Assembly (NCBI GenBank): GCA_930367205.1
Contig: OV884012.1
Span: forward strand, 49,931,239-49,995,238
DNA length: 64,000 nucleotides
DNA from: Acanthosoma haemorrhoidale
Taxonomy: Eukaryota > Arthropoda > Insecta > Hemiptera > Acanthosomatidae
Direction: 5' to 3'
Under the pieces are notes generated by a model. That model had not been told where the DNA came from and searched no databases. It saw nothing but the letters and a program-made list of their open reading frames with translations. Numbering within the stretch: the first letter of the stretch is position 1; every line of letters starts with the position of its first letter. This document shows, piece by piece, positions 55,503 to 64,000 of the stretch. Position numbers and translations under genes: made by a program.

Positions 55503-56729
55503 ATGGAAGGTGTCAAATCTCTTATTGTCTCGTTAACCGAAAATGGAATTTTCGGTGACGTGAAGTATGTCAGTTTACGGTCGGACGATGACACGGAGGT
55601 CGGTGCTCAATTTGCATCTGCATTGACATTCCTCAACCTAACTGTTAGCAGTTCCTCTGGGAGTAAACTGATTCCACTTGTTGTCAAACTGCCTTTCACC
55701 AATCTGGAAATGAGGGAGGAACGGAACACAGCTGGCATGTTCTGCAACGAGGTAAACATGTACAAAGAGGTCCTGCCTAGTCTTGGCATTGATGGAAGCA
55801 TGTGCCCCAAATTACATTATGGAATCTCCTCAGCTGGGGCTGACCTAAATTCTGACATTTTAATTTTGGAGAATTTAAAACACAAGGGCTTTGAACTGTC
55901 AAGAATTAAACTACTTCTCGATATTAATCATGTTTCACTTGTTATAAAAAAAATTGCAGAATTTCATTCATTATCATATATCATGAAATATCAAAATAGA
56001 GAACAATTTTTTAAGTTAACTAAAATGGTGAAGTACATAGTTCTACCAGAAACAACTAAAGATGAATTTGCAAAAGTAACTGTTGCTTCAATGGAAAGAG
56101 GAGTAAAACCATTATTAAACAACAGTAAAGATGCAGACATTTTAGGGAATTGCTTAAATTTAATGAAAAGACCATTTGAGATAAGAGAAATGATTGCATC
56201 TCCTGAAGAACCTTTTGCTGTTATTTGTCATGGAGACTTTTGCAATAATAATATACTTTATAAGTACGATAAGCTAGGCAAACCAATTACTTGTGCTTTC
56301 TTTGATTTTCAATTATCCCAATATGCTAGTCCTGCAATTGATCTTTTCTTTTTTTTGTACATGCATACTACTCCTGACTTCAGAGAAAAGCATTGGGATG
56401 AAGTCCTTAAATTGTATTGGGATTCTTTAAGAAATAATGTACCCAGTCACATAAATCTTCCTGATTACCAGCAATATTTGAACCATTTTTCTAGAAGGGC
56501 TTTTTATGGATATACTATTTGTTCTTGGTTCCTTCCTATGATGAATGAAGAAAATCCCATTTCAATAGATGAATACAAAAAACTTACTTTTGAAGAGAAA
56601 CTTGATTACTTTCTAAATCTCAGGGGAGATGAAGGAGAAAAAATGATTAGTGAAGTGGTTTTGCACATGTTAAGTAAAGGTTATATAAAGGAATTTATGG
56701 AATTTTGTAAGGAGAAAAAAATTAATTAA
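55503..56729 (+). CDS. CHK/EcKinase-like small-molecule kinase (complete, single exon)
   Basis: 408 residues, uninterrupted. The fold is the aminoglycoside/choline-kinase-like type of the insect EcKinase (DUF1679/CHK) family, members of which phosphorylate ecdysteroids or other small hydroxylated compounds in the cytosol. Visible motifs: IPLVVKLPF with the ATP-binding Lys62; CNEVNMYKEVLP with the paired Glu83; hinge ILILENLKHKGFEL; catalytic loop CHGDFCNNNIL with Asp245; metal-binding FFDFQLSQ with Asp268; then SPAIDLFFFLY. Length fits the family. ATG 55503 is chosen as the first Met; the frame stays open upstream to 55401, and an acceptor-like site (gatttcag) at about 55422 suggests a 5' untranslated exon. 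Poly(A) signal AATAAA at 56790. The exact substrate cannot be told from sequence. Confidence 0.93.
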   Translation: MEGVKSLIVSLTENGIFGDVKYVSLRSDDDTEVGAQFASALTFLNLTVSSSSGSKLIPLVVKLPFTNLEMREERNTAGMFCNEVNMYKEVLPSLGIDGSMCPKLHYGISSAGADLNSDILILENLKHKGFELSRIKLLLDINHVSLVIKKIAEFHSLSYIMKYQNREQFFKLTKMVKYIVLPETTKDEFAKVTVASMERGVKPLLNNSKDADILGNCLNLMKRPFEIREMIASPEEPFAVICHGDFCNNNILYKYDKLGKPITCAFFDFQLSQYASPAIDLFFFLYMHTTPDFREKHWDEVLKLYWDSLRNNVPSHINLPDYQQYLNHFSRRAFYGYTICSWFLPMMNEENPISIDEYKKLTFEEKLDYFLNLRGDEGEKMISEVVLHMLSKGYIKEFMEFCKEKKIN

Positions 56730-56789
56730 TGATATTCATGGTGTTCTAATCACATTGAATTAGCTATTTCAGTATTAAATATGTTAAAA

Positions 56790-56795
56790 AATAAA
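56790..56795 (+). terminator. Poly(A) signal of the CHK-like kinase gene
   Basis: The AATAAA hexamer lies 61 bases beyond the stop codon, a normal distance for a short 3' untranslated region. Confidence 0.55.
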
Positions 56796-58978
56796 CCAAA
56801 GAACTTACTGTGATCTGTAGTGTATTTATATTCTTTGGAGCAGGATTTATACTTTTACGAAGCAATTGTTGTTTTACCAAAAAATGTAATCAAATGTACA
56901 GAAATTTCATTTTTCATTTATACTGGTAAAAAATGATAGGGGATGTTTTTTTAATTTATTGACATTTTAGAGAGTTATATTAGCTTTAAATTATTAAATT
57001 GCATATAAATTAAGATGGTTTCCTATACAGTTTAGTTGGCAGAATTTACATAATTGAATTGAAAAAACAATAACAAACGAATGAAAATAATTTAGTACCT
57101 CTAATATCCCTACATTTTATTGGGTTGTCATTTGTTTTTATAAGGCAATTTTATAAATAAACTATATAAATTCTCTCTTTATAAATAAACTTATTAGTAT
57201 TGTTTTTAAAATTGTAAAGTATCTATCCATTTTGTATTATTATACTACATTTATGTAGGTGCAAAATTAATTTATATTAATATAAATACAAATGTAATGA
57301 TGTTAATTTTACATTCTACTACTTACTGATTATAATATAAAATACAGTATTTAACCACACAATCCAAAAATAATCTTGACCCAAATGTAGTTATATATTT
57401 GAGTGGAAATACCATTCTTACCAGAAAGAAAATGATAGGTATAAAACTACAACATGATTGTTATGACTTCTGATCCTATTATTGTAAATACAAATATCTT
57501 CATAAGGCTCCTTAAAGTAAATATATTGAACTAGTTTTTATTATTTATTTGTTACTAATAAATTTAACTAACTCATGAGATTAGCATTAATATAGACTTG
57601 CTATTTTTATATTTTAATTTAATTATGTTTTACTTTTTATATTAAATCAGAAAACATACAAATTAATAAAATATGTCTAATAGAATCAGAATAAAAATTT
57701 ATTTATGAACATACAATTTATTCAAAAAAATAATAAAATTGATGACAAGGAATATTGGAATCTTAAGACTAGCTTTTCTTTGAAAATTTCTATTTTTTTT
57801 TTTCTTTTTATGAATGGGCCACTTTGGAATTGCAAGAAGATAATAGTTATGTCTCTTTAAAGTAATAATAAGTGCAGTTGTATTATATCTTCACTGAACT
57901 AAATAAAGTTTTATATAGTTTTTATTTGGTGCCGTAATCTACTAAGTTGGTATGTACTAAGCCATCACCTATATTAACTTATTGCATTGCACTTTCTAAA
58001 TTAAACATGATTCTTTAAATTATTAAAAATTCCTAGCTCTTTATCTTTATAATACTGCTTTAGTAAATGGAGTATGTACAAAGTAAATATTGTAAAGTTT
58101 TCTAGTTTGTATAACTTCATACTATTATTAATACAAAGGGGTTAAATATATATGCATTTATTATACCTTAGTGTCAATTTTAATATTGATCTTGATATCT
58201 GTAGATCATTTTTACTGTTTAATTACTCTACTGAATATATTTTTGTTAGTGCAAATACTTATATTATTAATTCCCATCGTCTTCATTTATTAATTGTAAA
58301 ATACTTTTATCAATCAAACATACCAAGAAATACGTTAAAAATCAAAAGGAGTGATATAAATCTTCAGTTTACAGTAATTAAATTATAATTTCATGGTATT
58401 ATATTAAAGTAATCAAATTTTTCTTAGTAGAGAACCAATTATACAAAAATAATGTGATGGAGAGCCTAAAATAAAATGAGCCCTAGAGCATAAACATTGA
58501 TTTGGTAGATTCCTCTATCAATTCATATTCTTACCCTCCTTATCGCATACCAGATTTTTTCAATTTTATTTTATATATTACGGACAATTATACGTTTAAT
58601 TGTAATTCATTTATTTTTTTTTACAAGGCTACCATAAGGGGGAAAAAATATCACTTATCCAGTAAAAGTGGTTCCTTATGGAATCGTGGAAATCACCCAA
58701 TGTGAAAACCAGGCCCCAAGTATAGTTGTATTCTTAGTGTTCTCAAACGTGTTGTTTTGTTGTTTTATTTATGGCTTTATTTTCTATTTAACTACAGTAG
58801 TTTTATTTATGAAATAATTAGTTCCAAAGATAGTATTAACAGCAATTGACCAATTGGGGAAAGATTTAAAAATGGATACACCAGGCCTTTCAAAATTTAA
58901 TCAAGAGCCGAGTTTAGCTAAAAGAAAAAGAAGTAAAGCACAATATCCCAATTTTTAATAGTTTCAATCAACTTTACG
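56796..58978. other. AT-rich intergenic sequence
   Basis: Nothing recognised. Extremely AT-rich, with short open frames that are expected by chance. Confidence 0.4.
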
Positions 58979-59114
58979 ATGAGGAAGAAGAACATGAAGA
59001 AAATCCAGACAATGAAACCTAAATTCCTCCCTGTCATGATAAATTTTACATTGCATAATCTTAGAGAAATTATTACATACCTGAAATCAAAACTGAACAA
59101 GTTTAACATGAAAT

Positions 59115-59471
59115 ATGCTGGAAATAAAACCATATTTTATGTTCATAAAAGTGAAGATTTTGCTAGCAGAAATTTACATAAAAAGGAAAAAATTAACTTT
59201 CACACTAAAACATGAAATAAAACTGAAAGTGGTTTTGAAAGGCATACCACCAGAATTTCCTACTGAAGAAATTATGACGAATCTTAAGGTCCACGGATTC
59301 GGCTTGGAGGTAAACAACATATACCAAATGATCAAAAAATCAGATATAATAGAGAAGAAACTGCTTATTTCAATAGTTATCCTTGAAAATAAATTGCAAT
59401 TGTCAAAACTTATGCATATTGTAATGATGTTGTCATTTCCTGGGAGAAATACAAAAGTACAAAGACATTAA
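59115..59471 (+). pseudogene. LINE ORF1 (gag-like) fragment
   Basis: 118 codons open. The core LKVVLKGIPPEFPTEEIMTN followed by HGFGLEVNNIYQM resembles the PRE_C2HC-type RNA-recognition domain in Jockey-clade ORF1, where (L/V)-K-(V/A)-V-(L/I)-(K/R)-G-(I/L/V)-P is the first strand. Cysteine codons downstream (YLCQ, then LKCSAQ) probably derive from the zinc knuckles but do not keep full spacing. Confidence 0.65.
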
Positions 59472-60941
59472 CGCAACGTTATTTATGTCAAGCACATATT
59501 AGCAACAAGAAACCAAAAGGTTTAAAATGTTCAGCACAACTTACAAAATACTGCCTTAACAGGTCAATAGACAGTTTAGCACCAAAGTGCAGCCAAGAAG
59601 CACATTGCTCTAATTCAAAACAATGTCAGCTATATTTAAGGAACCTGGATATTAAACTCAGCCAGAAGAGACCAACTATAAACCTAGTCTCGGAATATAT
59701 ACAAGCCGAAACTCAATGAATTTCCTTCACTACCAAAACCAGATACCAAATGGATCAAAACTTTCTTTCAGGTATAGGTAATAATAAGGTATTCATAAAA
59801 AATTCTTATATCACAACACAGCACAACAGAAATATATTTACCAACGTTTTGTCACATATTAATTCATACAGATCCATTCTCGGTGCCTAACATTGCAGTA
59901 CTGGTGATAATCTGTTTACAATAGTACCTCTTCATAAACAATATAATCCAATAACAAGTCTAATGAAAACAAATGTTTTACATCAGTGTCTCGCATTGTG
60001 TTATTTTTTGTTAGATTTTATTTCAAATGTAGTTTTATTTATATATATGTCACATCCCAATGACATTGAGTAGCAAAAATATAAAATTAATGTTACAGAA
60101 TGCCTAGACCCCACATCATAACAATACAGAATTTAACTGCATCACACTACTGTTGCTACATCACAATCAGCCACATTTGGTGTATGTTAATGAGACAGAC
60201 TATCAGTTCCAGAGCAATTTTCTGTACCAGGGTATACCATCTATTGAAAGGAAAAACACCAAGCGGGTGGTGGAGTGAAGAATTTTTAGACAGAGCAGAT
60301 GCACCATACTCATAAACCGGTGAATAATCTTGTTCACACTGAAGCAGTCGGGATTCTGTTCCAGCTTGATAAAAATGTAATGGAAATTACCTATACCAAT
60401 CCTAATAAATTATACACTGCTTATTTAGTTAAAATATTCAGATTGAGTAAACAGGTGTTAGATTTTGGAGACCTAAATTCAAAAAATGTGCTGTTGAATT
60501 TCCACAACACCAACAAATATAGTGAAATTCTTTTAAATTTTATCTCAAGACAGCATTGAATTACACCACCCATTTGAACCTACTCATATCCCATCTCAGT
60601 GGCAGTTTCAGCCAAGCATTATTGATCTGGTCTTCGCAACAAATATTTCAAATCTCTCAAGACTCATTTCCCTTCCTTGTCTTAACTCCAACCAGAACCC
60701 GGTGATTTTCCGCATTGAAAAATAAATTACTAAAATCTTTCCTCTCAAAAATTCCTCGTCTAAAAAGCAAACTGGAAAAAATTTCAAAAATTTATATATA
60801 AACCAATTGACATTAATCCCTCCATTAATCATACATCTGATATTGATAAATCTGTCACCCAATTAAATGAAGCAGTAAAATGTGCAATGATAACAGCCAT
60901 CCTCAGGACTTTCCAGGCCTATGTACATAAGCAATTGCTGA

Positions 60942-61133
60942 ACCGTTTGAAAGCACTTATATCAATTAAAAAGCGAATCAAAAAGAAACACTAACATATA
61001 AATAGCCCATTAGGTAATTTTTTTTCCAAACAGTTCAATGTTTAAATCAGAAACCAACTGGAAAAGTGGAAAAAATAAAACTGGTTATGCACTCTAAACA
61101 AATTTACCTAGAAGAAAAAAATATGTCCAAAGT
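60942..61133 (+). repeat. Internal LINE duplication, copy 1
   Basis: A block of 192 bases starting accgtttgaaagcacttata is repeated nearly identically at 61846-62028. The copies differ mainly by an 8-base indel (gtggaaaa region) and one T. Confidence 0.92.
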
Positions 61134-61845
61134 AAATAAAATTTTTACTAATGTCAAAATCTGTATTCCACCTCTAGAGGTTAGAATATCGAGATATATT
61201 CCACCTTGAGATAGAAAAAGCTTTCAATATCGTATGGCACACTGGGCTCATTCATAAACTTATCAGCTACAATTTTCCAACTTACATAATTCACCTCATC
61301 CAGTCCTACCTTGCTAATATATCTTTTTACATTCCAATCAACAATATCCCCTCAAAAAGTTATCATCTATCAGCAGGACTTCCTCAAGGTTCATGTATCT
61401 CCTATCCATTTCAATCTATACGTTGCCAACATCCCATCACACCCAATGTCAAAAGATTGATATATGCAGACAACACAGCAATGTCAGAAGGATGATTCAG
61501 AATAGACAAAAAACACACAAAATAGATTACAGTCAAAAATGGAAAAAATCCACACCCATTTCCATGAGTGGAAAATTAACCTTAACCCACTTAAAACAGA
61601 GTCAACAGTATTCACCAAATTAGAACCAATATTAACCCATTTATCCTTAAACAATTCCCAAATACCGTAGTCCCATTCCTTACACTACCTAGGACTAACC
61701 TTAGACTGGTCCCTCACTTTCACAAACCACATAAACAATAAATCTAACAAAACTAAAAACCTCATCAGTAAAATGTCACCATACTTACCAAAAAAATAAA
61801 TACTTACCCCCGGGAACAAATTAATACTACATAAAACAGTAATCC

Positions 61846-62028
61846 ACCGTTTGAAAGCACTTATATCAATTAAAAAGCGAATCAAAAAGAAACACTAACA
61901 TATAAATAGCCCATTAGGTAATTTTTTTCCAAACAGTTCAATGTTTAAATCAGAAACCAACTGGAAAAAATAAAACTGGTTATGCACTCTAAACAAATTT
62001 ACCTAGAAGAAAAAAATATGTCCAAAGT
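61846..62028 (+). repeat. Internal LINE duplication, copy 2
   Basis: Second copy of 60942-61133. It interrupts the reverse transcriptase-to-C-terminus order of the LINE, so it arose after the element inserted. Confidence 0.92.
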
Positions 62029-62260
62029 GACACAATGAGGCATTGTTATGTTATCCATCCAACCGATTTGAAGTCATATTTGTACTTAAAGTTACAGGAA
62101 ACTGTAAGTCATACAAAATATCAGTATGTGCATAATTAACAATGACCCTCGATACACAAAGATAACCATCATGCTAACAGACCTAGAATTACCCACAATC
62201 CAGCAGTATGCACACACAGACAGATCATTTATTGACCAAATAGCCTTATGAAATTAAACG

Positions 62261-62789
62261 AAGCATTATTGGTCAAATAAAATGAGTATTTCATTAATAA
62301 TCATTTAATTTATAACTAAAAAATTCATACTGCCGGCTTGTATCAATGTCACCCCTAGTTTGTTTTTTTTCACATTAGAAATAAATAAAATTTAGCTCAT
62401 AATTGATATTACAAAATTTTAGCTAATAAATATAAAGCAACAGAGCCATCTATTAATAATCCTGCAGATGCTGTCATACAATTTGTTAATAGAATTAGAA
62501 TAGAATTTTTATTGTTTCTAAAGGATATATTCATTATAACAAGGAGGTAGGAATTATGATCATATATGTGTGGTTTATATTACATTATGTAATAGGTTTT
62601 AATTCAATATAATATAAATTATTATTTATTGACATAAATACAATGCTTTTACTTTGAATTTATAAAAATGAGCATAGTATTATAAAGTGAAATCTAACAT
62701 TAATTAAAACAAAATAATAACAATCCCCAAATGACAATGATCAAAATAAGAGATTCTTTATTTATTCATTAATGATAAATGATCTAATC
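62261..62789. other. AT-rich spacer between LINE remnants
   Basis: No motif recognised. Confidence 0.35.
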
Positions 62790-63480
62790 CTTAATGTTTA
62801 CTTGACAAAATAAAATTATTTTTTTTAATGGTAGTCAGAGAAAGAATAATTTTTAAGTAGTGAATGTTATGAATAACAGTGTTAGGAAAAGAAAATGAGC
62901 ATATGGATTTATACATTGAACATACGAGGAGAATATGCAAATAGTCTTCTAAGATATTTAAATTACATACTGTGCACATTTCATTTGGTTTAATGTAACA
63001 GGTAATATTGTCAATGGATAGTTTCATTATCTGCTTAAGGTCCTTAAATGAGCGATTGATTTCAGGAAATCTGAAAACATCTTGCAATTTAAGTTACTAA
63101 AATTGATTCCACTGGAAAAAGCCATTATTGTAAAATGAGCTATATTCAAAATTTTCTAATCTTCCTTTAAAGCAACTAGAATACTTTTTTTAATTTAAAT
63201 GGGTTAGAAGAAAATATAGGCCACAAAGGTTTAAAAATTGTTTCAATTTCGTTATCCAATTAAATTTGTGGTCATTACAGAGTGAGTTGGCACACATTAT
63301 TAATAATTTTTTGTTGCATAATTTTAGGTATTAAAAATAGTATATTTTTAGACATTTTTGCATAAAACACAAAGTGAGTTTTAGAATATAATGACTAATA
63401 TATGGTTTATCTGCTTTTAACGGTATCATCCATTTTGGTGGATATTTGGCTAAACCAAGATTAACTCTATAAAAATGTAA
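62790..63480 (-). pseudogene. C-terminal region of another LINE, minus strand
   Basis: Read on the minus strand: RVNLGLAKYPPKWMIPLKAD, LCNDHKFNWITKLKQFLNLC, FPEINRSFKDLKQIMKLSID, and CTVCNLNILEDYLHILLVCSMY. The last segment matches the zinc-finger-like zf-RVT pattern at the end of several LINE polyproteins (C-x-x-C, then E-x-x-x-H-x-x-x-x-C). Stops separate the blocks. It converges tail to tail with the LINE at 59-62 kb. Confidence 0.6.
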
Positions 63481-63503
63481 GTATTGTACATATATAGTTA
63501 TTG

Positions 63504-63508
<5 letters not shown>

Positions 63509-63541
<33 letters not shown>
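63509..63541. repeat. TA dinucleotide microsatellite
   Basis: An uninterrupted run of about 16 TA units. It feeds an artificial tyrosine-isoleucine string in one reading frame. Confidence 0.95.
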
Positions 63542-63547
<6 letters not shown>

Positions 63548-63641
63548 GATATTAGATATTGTGGAGTTTTCGTATAATGTTTAATCCAACTTTGAATCGG
63601 GAAGGCAGGTGAAAACAAATGAGAGTGGGAAGAAAAAACAA

Positions 63642-63880
63642 AAGACAGTCTACTATAAGTTGTGATGAGAAAAACACACAGTATTCCTCTCTAGTTTTTA
63701 GCCAGTTATAATAAATTAGTATTGTTGTGGTTGTGATAATAAAAAACACACAGAGATACTGGTTGTTGTGATGATAGATGAACACATAAAATTACTCTCT
63801 AGTTTTAGCAGTTATGAGGAGTTGTTGTTGTGGGTCTGAGAAAACATACAGAGCATTATATTCACTCTAGTTTGGAATCA
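63642..63880 (+). repeat. Degenerate minisatellite, three units of about 80-100 bp
   Basis: Each unit contains a gttgtgat-like start, an aaaacacacag core, a ctctagttt element and an agccagttat or agcagttat segment. Units begin near 63659, 63729 and 63826 and differ by indels and substitutions. The array starts just after the TA microsatellite. Confidence 0.65.
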
Positions 63881-64000
63881 GCCTGATATATGTAAAAAGA
63901 AGACCATTGAAAAAGAAAAGGAATCAAATTAATGGACAAGTAATTATAAAATTGTAAATAGGATCTTATCCAAGCAGTCTGACAGGGGAGTATTGGGCTC
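63881..64000. other. Window end, nothing recognised
   Basis: Short AT-rich end segment; no feature is supported. Confidence 0.3.

Larger units (their letters stand above)
58979..62260 (+). mobile_element. Near full-length but decayed Jockey-like LINE
   Basis: Remains of all parts appear in order on the plus strand. ORF1: LKVVLKGIPPEFPTEEI (59221 onward) and a cysteine-containing stretch to about 59640. Endonuclease: FGDLNSKN, then PTHIPSQWQFQPSIIDLVFA and NPVIFRIEK (60460-60725). Reverse transcriptase: EKAFNIVWHTGLIHKLISYN (about 61220), LPQGSCISP (61379), IYADNTAMS (61460), with YADN replacing YADD. C-terminus: LELPTIQQY (62180). Many stops and frameshifts exist. A block of about 185 bases is duplicated inside it. 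The substitution at the catalytic box and the stops make it inactive. Confidence 0.85.

Noticed and set aside
63331..63785. Minus-strand open frames rich in Tyr-Ile
   Set aside because: Produced by the TA microsatellite and the minisatellite; only the RVNLGLAKYPPKW piece is LINE-derived and is listed with that remnant.
1..64000. CRISPR array, bacterial operon or riboswitch
   Set aside because: No regularly spaced short repeats with unique spacers and no prokaryotic gene organisation; the window is clearly eukaryotic.

Overview
The window looks like nuclear DNA of an arthropod, most likely an insect; I cannot place it to order. It is AT-rich (roughly two thirds A+T by eye) and gene-poor. Its one clear multi-exon gene has GT-AG introns, and decayed transposable elements lie throughout (Jockey-like non-LTR, Tc1/mariner, Helitron). 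A CHK/EcKinase-like kinase, a family greatly expanded in arthropods, is also present. No bacterial gene organisation is seen.

Layout. 0-18 kb: mostly unassignable AT-rich sequence with two tails of non-LTR retrotransposons (453-690, 7375-7578), one inverted-repeat pair that may bound a non-autonomous DNA transposon (10866/11831), a GC-rich island with a perfect 20-bp palindrome (about 9.4-10.3 kb), poly-C tracts and one possible membrane-protein exon. 18.6-23.4 kb: a 5'-truncated reverse transcriptase with its GC-rich tail, then direct and tandem repeats. 26.4-33.2 kb: a nest of mobile elements: a Tc1 fragment, a hairpin MITE, a broken LINE, an internally deleted Tc1/mariner, an inverted-duplicated mariner carrying a solo-LTR-like insertion, and a second LTR-like copy. 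33.3-40.1 kb: unique, very AT-rich DNA with three small exon-like segments on the minus strand and a tRNA-derived SINE candidate.

40.27-48.37 kb (minus strand): an Mdm2-type E3 ubiquitin ligase gene. Six coding exons can be joined with canonical splice sites and matching phases into a 299-residue protein. It has a nuclear-localisation-like cluster, the conserved VEFE acidic-region motif, a RanBP2-type zinc finger and a C-terminal RING whose C2H2C4 spacing is identical to vertebrate Mdm2. The N-terminal p53-binding SWIB domain is absent from this transcript model: an in-frame stop lies 15 nt before the start codon. Drosophila, the usual insect reference, has no obvious Mdm2, so this is the most interesting object in the window. 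Its introns hold a mariner, a LINE fragment and a Helitron fragment, and a duplicated repeat flanks its 5' exons.

49.4-50.7 kb: a second Tc1/mariner copy, itself split by a 191-bp poly-A insertion with a perfect 11-bp target-site duplication. 55.50-56.73 kb: an intact, intronless CHK/EcKinase-like gene. 58.9-63.5 kb: a decayed Jockey-like LINE in the plus direction and another LINE tail in the minus direction, followed by a TA microsatellite and a degenerate minisatellite.

The two cellular genes (Mdm2-like ligase and small-molecule kinase) are neighbours without any evident functional link. All exon and element boundaries were read by eye and have no transcript support.
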